Positions 16,015 to 24,307 of a DNA stretch of 64,000 nucleotides are shown in pieces; within the stretch, counting starts at the first letter, position 1, and each line of letters begins with the position of its first letter. The notes below the pieces were generated by a model. That model saw only the letters and a program-made list of their open reading frames with translations. It made no database searches and was not told the DNA's origin. A program made the position numbers and the translations under genes. The stretch comes from Clostridia bacterium (GTDB lineage Bacteria > Bacillota > Clostridia > Oscillospirales > Acutalibacteraceae): assembly GCA_900770165.1 (NCBI GenBank), contig CAAGJJ010000175.1, positions 42,406-106,405 of the forward strand, read 5' to 3'.

Positions 16015-17187
16015 TTATTCTCCCTTTACTGTTAAATTAATTGAAATATCATCCATAGTTACACTTATATTTTTCCCATCATCATTAATAAAGCCATTTT
16101 TATTAATAATGATTTCATTATCCTTTATATATCCAAAATCATATAAATTCCGGATATTCTGCTTAATAGGATAAATTTCTATATCACCATCTGATAAATG
16201 AATTATTTTACCGAAATTATCAGGTGTATATAGACCTTCCTGAATATGAATATTAATATTATTTTTTACTGTTTCATCAGTTGGAAATATACTAAAGTTA
16301 AGTTTTCCTTCTCTTGTAAAACGCATTGATACATTATATTCAATATCCATATATATAAAATGATTACAGTCTTTATAAGTTATATAATTTATACCTGTAT
16401 CAATTATTACCATATTAGGTAATGTAACTAAAGCTGGCATAAGCTTAGTTGGAAATACATAAATTGTAAAACTGGAAAATTTACCATCTTTTAAAGCATT
16501 TATAACAGCTGTTGCATAATACATCTCTGCAAGGAATTTCTGTGTATCAGTTTCCTTAAAGTTTTCAGGTGTGATTTCTTTTCCATGTATCAAAAGTTTA
16601 TCACTTTTAGCAGCTGTAACTATTGTTTCAAGTTTCTTTTCTTTACCTGCTTTCAGACGTTGTAAATTCTTTTCCTGTTCTAAAAGGTCTGCTTCCATTT
16701 TTAGTAATGCTTTTGATTTTTTCACAACAGCTTCAATTTTATTAACCTGCATTTTCCTGTTTCTGTCACGATACATTTCTTCAATTACCCTGTGACGGAA
16801 TATTTCAAAATTACTTCCATCATTAGTTAATATTCCATAATATATAATGTATGGTAATTGAAATATAGGTACATCAAATAATAACTGTAATCTTTGTTTA
16901 CATTTAAAATCAAATTCATCTTTTAAAAAAACTATATTAAATTTTTCACCCTGTATTCTAAAGATTTTATAATGCTGCTTTTTAAATTCATTAATCAGGG
17001 CTTTTAAACAGGCATCACCTTTTTTACGGGATTCTTTATTTATTTCCTTTACTGATATATTAAAGGCTGCAAGTGTAATATTTTGTGTATTTATATCTTT
17101 ACAATATTCTTCAAATCCTTTTGCATTAGGTATTTCTGTTAAAGTATCTAATAAAAAAGGTTCATTACATATATTTTCATATGTCAT
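16015..17187 (-). CDS. Degenerate GGDEF-domain protein in the T4SS operon
   Basis: A 390-residue protein. Near its N-terminus DTLTEIPNAKGFEEYCKDI resembles the DxLTGLPNRRxF entry of GGDEF domains, and RIQGEKFNIVF occupies the GGDEF loop. The glycines and acidic residues needed for diguanylate cyclase activity are not preserved, so it is probably inactive and may bind nucleotide or protein. A central coiled coil (about 150-185) and an unrelated C-terminal half follow. I use the ATG at 17187 with TTTGGAG upstream; an in-frame TTG at 17199 lacks a site. This is a distant resemblance by eye. Confidence 0.65.
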   Translation of the reverse strand: MTYENICNEPFLLDTLTEIPNAKGFEEYCKDINTQNITLAAFNISVKEINKESRKKGDACLKALINEFKKQHYKIFRIQGEKFNIVFLKDEFDFKCKQRLQLLFDVPIFQLPYIIYYGILTNDGSNFEIFRHRVIEEMYRDRNRKMQVNKIEAVVKKSKALLKMEADLLEQEKNLQRLKAGKEKKLETIVTAAKSDKLLIHGKEITPENFKETDTQKFLAEMYYATAVINALKDGKFSSFTIYVFPTKLMPALVTLPNMVIIDTGINYITYKDCNHFIYMDIEYNVSMRFTREGKLNFSIFPTDETVKNNINIHIQEGLYTPDNFGKIIHLSDGDIEIYPIKQNIRNLYDFGYIKDNEIIINKNGFINDDGKNISVTMDDISINLTVKGE

Positions 17188-17211
17188 AATATACTCCAAA
17201 AAATATTTTAA

Positions 17212-17691
17212 TTATTCATTATCATCACTTATAGAATCTGATAATCCATACTTATCCAAGGCTTCAGACTGATATCTTATATCATCCATTCCCCCTGTTT
17301 CTATAAGTGTATATGCTTTCCTTGTCGTTAAAGCCGGTATGTTACATAATGCTGTAAATATATAGGCATTATGACAGGTTAATGGAATGTTATACTTTGT
17401 ACTTACTTTTTTCATTGTATTATACCAGCTATAATCTTTTGTGTTGTTAAATAAACTCTCTTTCTGATTATATGAAAAAGCTATATGATTCAATATCTTC
17501 ATACAATAACTTTCATAATTATCTATATAGTCATATGCAGGATTATTTTTATTTTTCATAAGGAATACAACATATTCACTCAAAAATTCATCCAATTCAA
17601 TATTAATCATATATTTTTTTAAGATATTTTTAGCTTTTCCACGATTTGACTGAAATTCTTCTATAAGTCTGTTAAAATTATAATCTGTCAT
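17212..17691 (-). CDS. Small protein with weak sigma-region-2-like pattern
   Basis: A 159-residue protein. Residues 30-75 (DEFLSEYVVFLMK...YIDNYESYCMKILNHIAFSY) loosely resemble sigma-70 region 2 (an LxxExFLxL start, then a YLxxIAxNxA helix), but no region 4 helix-turn-helix follows. It could be a degenerate sigma-like regulator or simply an unrelated helical protein. Its ATG touches the stop of the upstream 58-residue gene, and the GGDEF-like gene follows. Confidence 0.6.
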   Translation of the reverse strand: MTDYNFNRLIEEFQSNRGKAKNILKKYMINIELDEFLSEYVVFLMKNKNNPAYDYIDNYESYCMKILNHIAFSYNQKESLFNNTKDYSWYNTMKKVSTKYNIPLTCHNAYIFTALCNIPALTTRKAYTLIETGGMDDIRYQSEALDKYGLSDSISDDNE

Positions 17692-17868
17692 TTAAACCGC
17701 CTTTCCAACTGATGATGCAATCTGATATTCTTTTTTCTGACCTATCATAATAATTATATTTCCGGCTTCATCTAAGTTATTGCCCAAACAATAATTATTT
17801 TCATTCTTGAAATAGGCAATATTGTTTAAAAATTTCTTCCTATCATTATTTAATTCTATCTGTAACAT
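17692..17868 (-). CDS. 58-residue small protein
   Basis: Reading on the minus strand from the ATG at 17868 gives 58 residues beginning MLQIELNNDRKKFLNN and ending SSVGKAV. It has an AAGGAGAT site at the right distance, and its TAA is immediately followed by the ATG of the next gene, which strongly supports translation. It is hydrophilic with a central hydrophobic strand. No family is recognised. A conserved promoter-like box lies about 65 bases upstream. Confidence 0.65.
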   Translation of the reverse strand: MLQIELNNDRKKFLNNIAYFKNENNYCLGNNLDEAGNIIIMIGQKKEYQIASSVGKAV

Positions 17869-17930
17869 AAGCTATATCTCCTTTTACATAAAAATATCCA
17901 CTCTGATTATATAAATTTAAGAATTTATAC

Positions 17931-17952
17931 TTTTTATAAAAAGGACTAATTA
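17931..17952 (-). promoter_or_regulatory. Promoter-like box (TTAGTCCTTTTTATAAA type)
   Basis: On the minus strand TTAATTAGTCCTTTTTATAAA precedes the operon starting at 17868. Related boxes occur at the same kind of distance before minus-strand genes at 31375, 30570 and 22648. A TATATAAT-type -10 candidate lies downstream near 17910. Confidence 0.5.
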
Positions 17953-17954
17953 AA

Positions 17955-17984
17955 AAAGGAAGAAGATTTTTTCTTCTTCCTTTA
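17955..17984 (-). terminator. Terminator after the VirB4 gene
   Basis: On the minus strand AAAGGAAGAAG pairs with CTTCTTCCTTT and is followed by a T run. It ends the VirB4 transcript just before a new promoter-like box. Confidence 0.8.
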
Positions 17985-17991
17985 AAATCAT

Positions 17992-20496
17992 TTAAGCTGT
18001 AATAGGCTTACGTTTTTCATCATTAGGGTTTGTACTCATAATTCTATATAAATCATTATCTTTTGGTAATTTATAATCGAAAGGAATAAGTACTGCGTTA
18101 TTATAAATAAGCCCCATACCGGCAGGTTTTTCTTTAATGTAATCAATCAATGCATCAGAGACATTATATAGCTGCTGTATCTGGCTTCTGCCTACAGGAG
18201 ACTGATTAAGGAAAATAAAGAATCCTGTGTTATTAAACATAGCTGTTCCCTGACTGCTCTTAAGTAAGTCTGCAACATCCTGTGTAATACCAGTCATAAT
18301 ACCGTTATACTTACGCACACGTTTAAAGTATGCCATAATTGTTGTAGCTGAACTTTCAGTCTGGAAGAATAAATGGAACTCATCCAGATATACCCATATA
18401 GCTTTATTTGTTCCATACTTATCATTATTTTCCTTATTTTTAACAATGGTTGTCCAGATATTTGATAAACATACCTTCATAGCCATTTCCTTCATTTTTT
18501 CAGGAAGATATAAAAGATTAAATACTGTAAGTCTGTTCTTATTTTCAAAATTTGTTCTATGAGCAAATAAATTATAATTACCTATACAGTATGGTTCAAC
18601 TGCCATAGCAATCTTATTACCTTCAGGTGTATTATCAGCTAAAAGACAATCATAGAAATCTACCAATGTAGGGCTTATAGATGTATCAATATCAACTATA
18701 TCACCGTTATTTCTACGTTCTGTCATAACTGCAATATATTCTTCATACATCTTATTTACTGCTCTATGAATTACATTTACTTCAAATGAATTACATTCTC
18801 TTCCTTTACCTAAAATAGATTCAACAAGTCCTACCATGTAATCACATTTTTCTACTAACGGACTTGCCTTTGGATTAGACCATTCCATAGACATATCACA
18901 TGGATTAATATGTAAGTCTGAATTAGGTTCAAGGTCAACTACATTACCACCAAAAGCTTCAGCAATAACCCTGTATTCATTCTCAGGGTCAAGGATAATC
19001 ATATCATCATCACCATCAAGTAAATTAGGTATAATCTCTCCCTTTGTAATGAATGATTTACCTGAACCTGACTGACCAAATACAAGACCATTTGCAAGCT
19101 TACTACGTTTACGGTCATACATAATCATGTTTTTACTTATGGCATTAACACCATAAAAATGACCTTTCTTATCTACCAATTCCTGTATATTGAATGGGAA
19201 TAATGCACAACAGTCATCTGAAGTTAAAGCTCTGTCAAATACTATTGTTTTATTACCTAAAAGCAGGGAACTTTGTAATCCCTGTTTCTGCTGTCCTCTT
19301 AAAGAATTAGGATTAACTGAATAATCTCCGCATTTAAGAACATACTGGTTTTCCAAATCTTTAAGTTCTGTTTCATCTTCTGCAATAAGTGTAATTGTCA
19401 TTGTTGCATAGAATAACTTCTTACCATCTACAACTACATCTTTTCTTAACTGTGCTGCTTCTTCCCTAGCCTGTGCTAAATCCTCATTCATTAAATCAGG
19501 TGAATAGCCTTCCTTATAGGCAGCCTTACTTGCCTTCATTACATCAGCCTTTATAGATGTATTCATCATTTTTACATTTCTTATGGCTGTTTTTCTTGGT
19601 ACTGCTCCAAGCCTTATTGTTGTTACCATTTCATAAGGAAGATTGGTTGTATCTGTTAAGAATTTTGTATCAAGTGACTGTGGCAGGTCAACATATGAAA
19701 ATGTTCTGCAAACTCTGTTATCTCCCAGTCTTATATATTCAATTCCCTTATTAGAACATTTTTCTATAGCCTGTGGTGCTATAAGGTCTTTAGGAGAAAT
19801 ACCATTCTTTTTCATAAGTTCCCTGTCAAGTTCTTCTACTGAAGTACCTTCATCATCTATAACATTAACAGATTTATACTTCTCAAATTCCTTTTCAAAT
19901 GGTATAAGCTGATTTCCTTTAAGAATTTCGCTCATCAAACGAAGTCTTGTAAAAGTATCAACCTTCTTTATACCTACTTTATTAATTCTCTTAATAGAAG
20001 CATCAAGTTCTATATCAAGCGTATTAAAAGAAGTCTTTGCATCATCAAGGCTTCTTGCTCTTACTGAAAGAATAATATACTTACTCTTTTCTATATCAGA
20101 ATGTCCTTCAGATATTTTCTTATCAATAATTTTATTATATTCTTCACAGAATTTATCTGTACTCATACCTTTAAGTTTAATATGATAATTTTCTGCAAGA
20201 TTATCTTTAGTATTTTTCTTATTAACTATAACAAGTGTTATATCAACACTTTCCGGGAATTTGTTTACAAACTTTGTATATTCCACAAGTAAATCTTCCT
20301 GCTTATCTTCTGGTTCAGTAATAAAATTACTGTCTTCAAGCTCATATAACTTACTGAAGGTATCTTTATCTACCTGTATAAGTCCGTCTTCATATACTTC
20401 TTCAAACTTAAGGCAGTCCTGTATACTTTTGTCTATAAGTTTCTGCTGTTTGGTAAGCTTTTTATTCTTACCTTTCTGCTCTGTATTCTTTTTCAT
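17992..20496 (-). CDS. VirB4/TraE-type T4SS ATPase
   Basis: An 834-residue cytoplasmic ATPase that powers pilus or channel assembly and substrate transfer. Walker A GQSGSGKS is at 474-481; Walker B is WVYLDEFHLFF in the C-terminal third; a later ITQDV...SSQGTAMFNNTGF segment is typical of VirB4-like proteins. There is no membrane segment, as expected for the Gram-positive type that uses a separate PrgI-like anchor. It is transcribed alone, between hairpin element C upstream and a terminator downstream. Confidence 0.92.
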   Translation of the reverse strand: MKKNTEQKGKNKKLTKQQKLIDKSIQDCLKFEEVYEDGLIQVDKDTFSKLYELEDSNFITEPEDKQEDLLVEYTKFVNKFPESVDITLVIVNKKNTKDNLAENYHIKLKGMSTDKFCEEYNKIIDKKISEGHSDIEKSKYIILSVRARSLDDAKTSFNTLDIELDASIKRINKVGIKKVDTFTRLRLMSEILKGNQLIPFEKEFEKYKSVNVIDDEGTSVEELDRELMKKNGISPKDLIAPQAIEKCSNKGIEYIRLGDNRVCRTFSYVDLPQSLDTKFLTDTTNLPYEMVTTIRLGAVPRKTAIRNVKMMNTSIKADVMKASKAAYKEGYSPDLMNEDLAQAREEAAQLRKDVVVDGKKLFYATMTITLIAEDETELKDLENQYVLKCGDYSVNPNSLRGQQKQGLQSSLLLGNKTIVFDRALTSDDCCALFPFNIQELVDKKGHFYGVNAISKNMIMYDRKRSKLANGLVFGQSGSGKSFITKGEIIPNLLDGDDDMIILDPENEYRVIAEAFGGNVVDLEPNSDLHINPCDMSMEWSNPKASPLVEKCDYMVGLVESILGKGRECNSFEVNVIHRAVNKMYEEYIAVMTERRNNGDIVDIDTSISPTLVDFYDCLLADNTPEGNKIAMAVEPYCIGNYNLFAHRTNFENKNRLTVFNLLYLPEKMKEMAMKVCLSNIWTTIVKNKENNDKYGTNKAIWVYLDEFHLFFQTESSATTIMAYFKRVRKYNGIMTGITQDVADLLKSSQGTAMFNNTGFFIFLNQSPVGRSQIQQLYNVSDALIDYIKEKPAGMGLIYNNAVLIPFDYKLPKDNDLYRIMSTNPNDEKRKPITA

Positions 20497-20550
20497 ATTA
20501 ATTTAATCCTCACATTCATAGATTTAAAAATTACTATTTACAATGTGAGT

Positions 20551-20752
20551 ATGTTACCAATTTGATTGATTTCTTAATGTTTTCAAAATTGAAAACGAAA
20601 TCAATCAAATCTAAGTTTTATCTATGATATTTACCTTTGGTAAATCTAATAGATAAAACTTATGCAATTTACTTTATTTCTTTCTTCCAAAAGGACGTAC
20701 CTCTCTTAATGTTTTCAAAATTAAAAACAGAATCAATCAGTTTTATGCAAGA
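20551..20752. repeat. Covarying hairpin element, copy C
   Basis: Third copy, between the relaxase terminator and the VirB4 start. After ATGTTACCAA, stem 1 is TTTGATTGATTTC/GAAATCAATCAAA around GTTTTCAA/TTGAAAAC. Stem 2 keeps AAGTTTT...AAAACTTATGCAATTT, but its inner arms are ATCTAT/ATAGAT and ATTTACC/GGTAAAT. Together with copies A and B this gives compensatory changes at several stem positions. A degenerate remnant of another unit follows to about 20752. Confidence 0.75.
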
Positions 20753-20757
20753 ATAAA

Positions 20758-20784
20758 AAAAGAGACTACAAAAGTAATCTCTTT
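20758..20784 (-). terminator. Terminator after the relaxase gene
   Basis: On the minus strand AAAGAGATTAC pairs with GTAGTCTCTTT across a short loop and is followed by seven T, directly behind the relaxase stop. Confidence 0.8.
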
Positions 20785-20791
20785 CAAAAAA

Positions 20792-22090
20792 TCAAATAAG
20801 AATTTTACTATGCTGCCTTAATCTTCCATCAGTAATTTCAAAGCTTGTACTAGGGATGTAATAATTTACAGGAATCTGAGCAGTATTTAATATCTGTAAA
20901 GACAATTCATATTCATCATCTCTTATTTTCTGAATATTAATCTCTTCATATTCTTTAAGCCTGCTTAATGCTACAAGATTTTCAAAAATCTGTGTCTGTG
21001 TATTTGTAGGGAAAAGTATATACTCACCTTTGCTTGTTTTTATTTCTTTGGTGCGTGTAAGGCTGCTTAATCTGCTTACATACATTTCAAGTTCCGGGTC
21101 ATTTTCTATGATTCTACGCTGTGGTAGTATCCTATGTAAATCCTGTTTCATTTCAATAACAGTTATACCCTTTAAATTACCGGTCATCTTAGCATTTATA
21201 AGATTAAGATTATGATTAGTCGGAAACTGTCTCTGGATTTTATTAATCTGTTCAATTACCTGTCTTGGAAGTGTTTCATGTTCAGACTTTATAATATTAA
21301 AATATAATTCATTTAACTGTTGTAATCTTTCTACAGTATTTATTACTGATATACTGTCAAAATATCTTGTATCAAACTGCTGCTTATCACATACTGTCTG
21401 GATTTTTTGTATATTTCTTACTAATATCTGCTGTTTGTTATATAATTCCTTAACTTCCTTCTCAAGTTTTTCATTCTTAAGCTGTAAAACGGTTCTTGCA
21501 CCGTGGTCTGTTGCACCGTTTAATATTTCACATTCATATCCAAGCTTTTCTGCCATATAATCATAAAGTCTTTTATGCATGGTCTGTAAATACTTATAAG
21601 TAATACATTCTTTACAACATATTTTTTCTGTTATTTCACCATGTTTTTCTTCCCATTCCTTTATGCGTTTAATATTATTCTTACACTCTTTAGGTCTGCC
21701 CTGTACAACAGGAATAAAATCAAGATGCATATGTGGAGTAGTTTCATCTTTATGAACAACAGCATTAACAATGTTTTCTTCACCAAAATCATTTATATAA
21801 AAATTATATACATTCTGGAAAAAATATCTCTCATCTTCTTTTTTTACATCTTTAGGCAGTGTAACAACCATTTCAGCCATTACAATTTCATCTTTTCGTC
21901 CTGAATGATATATTTCTTCAATTCTTGCCTTGGTATCTTCATAACTACCTTTTTTAAAATGATAGTTAAATATTGTCCTTGAAAGGTCTATCTCTTCATT
22001 TGTATGATGTAATCCGTCATCTGCTGTTCTGTTATTATGTACAAGTAAGCCCCTTACTTTAGTCTTTTTTAATTTATAAAAACTAGCCAT
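20792..22090 (-). CDS. MobV-family relaxase (Pre/Mob type)
   Basis: A 432-residue relaxase expected to nick at oriT and start rolling-circle transfer. The MobV signature is visible: HNNR with HTNEEIDLSRT (residues 18-39), which fits motif I, and HKDETTPHMH (113-122), which matches the HxDE...PHxH metal-binding motif. A coiled coil (about 200-240) and a C-terminal part of unknown fold follow. The start overlaps the upstream zinc-finger gene. A MobV relaxase with a full T4SS gene set is notable because this class is often found on mobilisable plasmids. Confidence 0.88.
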   Translation of the reverse strand: MASFYKLKKTKVRGLLVHNNRTADDGLHHTNEEIDLSRTIFNYHFKKGSYEDTKARIEEIYHSGRKDEIVMAEMVVTLPKDVKKEDERYFFQNVYNFYINDFGEENIVNAVVHKDETTPHMHLDFIPVVQGRPKECKNNIKRIKEWEEKHGEITEKICCKECITYKYLQTMHKRLYDYMAEKLGYECEILNGATDHGARTVLQLKNEKLEKEVKELYNKQQILVRNIQKIQTVCDKQQFDTRYFDSISVINTVERLQQLNELYFNIIKSEHETLPRQVIEQINKIQRQFPTNHNLNLINAKMTGNLKGITVIEMKQDLHRILPQRRIIENDPELEMYVSRLSSLTRTKEIKTSKGEYILFPTNTQTQIFENLVALSRLKEYEEINIQKIRDDEYELSLQILNTAQIPVNYYIPSTSFEITDGRLRQHSKILI

Positions 22091-22364
22091 TTATATCACC
22101 TGCCCTATACTCTTTATAACGCTGACGGATTTTATTTAATTCTATTTCAGATAATTCATTCCCATAAGGATTACGTCCAAATCTGAACGGATAAATAGCA
22201 CAGTTTGTACACTGACAGTTTACTGTTTCATATACATTGCCACCTGAGCAGTCAAGACATTTCTGTTTAATAGCAGCTAAAGGATTAGCCAGTTTTCCTA
22301 CACTTGTTCTATCCATATCTTCAATTTCTTTTCTTATTTGTTCTCTATATTCTTTATAGCTCAT
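22083..22364 (-). CDS. Small Cys-rich zinc-finger protein
   Basis: A 93-residue protein with CLDCSGG near residue 36 and CQCTNCAIYPFRFGRNPYG near 50-68, a CxxC...CxCxxC arrangement that should bind zinc. This pattern is familiar from small phage and plasmid proteins of unknown function. It overlaps the relaxase start by eight bases, so it is translationally coupled to the relaxase and may be a relaxosome or DNA-binding helper (inference). Confidence 0.8.
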   Translation of the reverse strand: MSYKEYREQIRKEIEDMDRTSVGKLANPLAAIKQKCLDCSGGNVYETVNCQCTNCAIYPFRFGRNPYGNELSEIELNKIRQRYKEYRAGDING

Positions 22365-22372
22365 ATTATTTT

Positions 22373-22648
22373 CTATTTCCTTTCTTTTTTTAAATATTCA
22401 TCAAAAACGTACTGGCTTAATGCTTCAAATTGTATTTCATCTAAAGTTCTTCTATAGACATTAAACTTACCGTCTTTACTCTTTTCATAAACAGCTAATC
22501 CATTCTTATCTGTTCCATAATTTATCGTAATTACACCATCTGTATCCTGTAGTGTTATTAAAACGTATTCTGTTTTATTTAGTCTTATTTCATATTTTTT
22601 AACTAAAGTAGTTTCAATACATATTACATTTTTCTTAGTATTTTTCAT
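22373..22648 (-). CDS. Small protein with YEIxLNxTEYV motif
   Basis: A 91-residue protein. I use the ATG at 22648 because AAGGAG lies seven bases upstream. Its core YEIRLNKTEYVLITLQDTDG resembles the start of the protein at 53715-53969 (YEIKLNETEYVDVEYEDLGD), so the two are probably distant paralogues. Function is unknown. It is the first gene of the relaxase operon. Confidence 0.7.
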   Translation of the reverse strand: MKNTKKNVICIETTLVKKYEIRLNKTEYVLITLQDTDGVITINYGTDKNGLAVYEKSKDGKFNVYRRTLDEIQFEALSQYVFDEYLKKERK

Positions 22649-22678
22649 TAATTTCTCCTTAAAGAACATATGCAACAT

Positions 22679-23010
22679 AAATTTTCAATTTAATGCTGCA
22701 TGATAAATACATTTATCTTTCATATGTAATATGTTACAATTTTGTATCTTATTTTCTTGTGGTAATGTTTTCCTCTTGTGGTAATGTTTTCCAAGCATAT
22801 TCAGATAAAAAAAGACTGACATTTTCATGCCAGTCTAAAAACAAATAATTAAATTTACCATGCTTCTGATATAAGAAACATGTTCCCGACATTAATATCG
22901 GGAGCATCCTTGCCATATAAACGACCCGTCTACTGTTATATGGCTAATTGCATACGCAACTTATATAGTATACCATATACCAGTTTCTTTCATTTAATAA
23001 AAAGGCTTTA
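22679..23010 (-). other. Structured gap upstream of the relaxase operon, candidate oriT
   Basis: No gene. Reading from high to low coordinates, the gap holds TTGC/GCAA around ATAC (about 22949-22960), a 9-bp stem GCCATATAA/TTATATGGC (about 22912-22945), an imperfect palindrome CCCGACATTAATATCGGG (about 22885-22902), a terminator-like hairpin (22812-22836) and two direct repeats of CTTGTGGTAATGTTTTC (about 22755-22790). Hairpins and direct repeats close to a relaxase gene are typical of oriT regions, but the pMV158-type nick consensus is not obvious, so this is a candidate only. Confidence 0.4.
22812..22836 (-). terminator. Terminator-like hairpin upstream of the relaxase operon
   Basis: On the minus strand AGACTGGCATGAAAATGTCAGTCT folds with a short loop and is followed by seven T. 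It would end the transcript of the HipA-like operon or of a short leader RNA containing the stems at 22885-22960. Confidence 0.7.
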
Positions 23011-23011
23011 T
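22993..23011 (-). promoter_or_regulatory. Promoter-like box after the HipA-like gene
   Basis: On the minus strand TAAAGCCTTTTTATTAAATG matches the box seen at 17931, 30631 and 31427. A TATACT -10 candidate lies about 25-30 bases downstream, so a short RNA covering the hairpins at 22885-22960 may start here. Confidence 0.4.
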
Positions 23012-23931
23012 TATAATTCTTTTTCAATATTTTTCTTTTGTTTTTCCATTTTTAATGCTTTTTTATACGAAAAATCAATAATTCTTTCTTTTCTTTCGGA
23101 TATGATTGTCTGTAAAAAAGCTTTATGCTCAGGTGTAATGACAGGAATATCATCTATAATTTCATTGATTTTATTAAGATTTATCAATGGAGCGATTCTT
23201 TTTAAAGCTTTAGTACAGTCTTTGTCTTTACATGATGATATGAAGTCAAAATAATTAATTTTAGAGCCATTTTCCATAATGGCTGATAAAGGACGATTAA
23301 AAATTCTATCATGTAGTAAAGCCTTATTACTCATCATTTTGTTAATCATATTTTCATCAGCCTGTGGAAATAGACTGCTGCCACAATCATATACAGGAGC
23401 TAAGGATAATTCATCAGTTGTAAAATTATATAAAAATCCCCAATTGCCATTATGTCTATCCCAATTGCCTATAAGTGCATCTACAATAAACATATCCCAA
23501 AAGCGGTTTTTAATAATTTCTGAATCAATCGCTGTTTGTTCTTTAAAAGTTTCTTTTATATCATTTAATTCAGTTCCATATCCATTTCTTTCTGAATCAA
23601 TAATCTGATTTTTTAATGATGCAAAATCCTGTAACACCAACCCACTTGAAGTAAAATCCTTACAGGCAACAACAATTTTTGTCCTATTATTTGATGTATA
23701 TGTACCTAATAATACTTTTTGAACAGGGATTCCTATACTTTCATATATTTTACAGCCTATATATTCTGAAATACAGCTGTTAGCATAACTTAAATCAGTT
23801 TTTCTTGTAGGCAATGCAGGAAATTTAAGCATATATATATCATTTTCATATTCTATTGATATTTTGCTTCCATTAGCACCGGCATATGCTTTATTTCTTT
23901 TGTTTGAATTTGAAAAATCAATTAATTCCAT
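23011..23931 (-). CDS. HipA/CtkA-like protein kinase
   Basis: A 306-residue kinase-fold protein. The catalytic pattern GNWDRHNGNWGFLYN followed by LSLAPVYDCGSSLFP matches the HRD-like and DFG-like regions of HipA-type serine/threonine kinases (CtkA branch without a separate HipA N-terminal domain). It probably phosphorylates a host or partner protein. The ATG at 23931 has AAAGGAG upstream; the 12-base gap to the upstream 95-residue gene suggests a functional pair. Its C-terminus KKNIEKEL is identical to that of the unrelated protein at 24308-25159. One of three HipA-like kinases in the window. Confidence 0.8.
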   Translation of the reverse strand: MELIDFSNSNKRNKAYAGANGSKISIEYENDIYMLKFPALPTRKTDLSYANSCISEYIGCKIYESIGIPVQKVLLGTYTSNNRTKIVVACKDFTSSGLVLQDFASLKNQIIDSERNGYGTELNDIKETFKEQTAIDSEIIKNRFWDMFIVDALIGNWDRHNGNWGFLYNFTTDELSLAPVYDCGSSLFPQADENMINKMMSNKALLHDRIFNRPLSAIMENGSKINYFDFISSCKDKDCTKALKRIAPLINLNKINEIIDDIPVITPEHKAFLQTIISERKERIIDFSYKKALKMEKQKKNIEKEL

Positions 23932-23942
23932 AATTGTCTCCT

Positions 23943-24230
23943 TTAAGGTCTTTGTATTCTCAAATATTTTTCTCTTAAATACCATGCCTGTTCAGATGTT
24001 ATAATATTTTCAGTTTCAGCTATATTTATACTGCTTTGAACATCACAGTAATCCATATCCCAGTCTGAAAATTCTCCATTATCATGCTTAATCCATGATT
24101 TTTTTAATTGTTCTATAGGCTTAGCTAAAAAGTCTGGCAAATCTGCTTCAAGATAGCTCTTATCAATTGGCAAGCCTGTTTCTTCATCATACTCGCCACT
24201 ATAGTTATATTTGCAGATGTCTTTCTTCAT
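23943..24230 (-). CDS. Small partner protein of the HipA-like kinase
   Basis: A 95-residue protein with no recognised DNA-binding motif; the pattern DFLAKPIEQLKKSWIKHD lies in the middle. It sits immediately upstream of the kinase gene, where HipB-like antitoxins usually lie, but it does not look like an XRE protein. It may be a substrate, an inhibitor or a structural partner. Function is inferred from position. Confidence 0.7.
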   Translation of the reverse strand: MKKDICKYNYSGEYDEETGLPIDKSYLEADLPDFLAKPIEQLKKSWIKHDNGEFSDWDMDYCDVQSSINIAETENIITSEQAWYLREKYLRIQRP

Positions 24231-24307
24231 AATAAAATCTCCCTAAAATTATAATCACTTAATTGCTAAATATATTATACTGAAAAATATACAGCATATA
24301 AAGCAAT

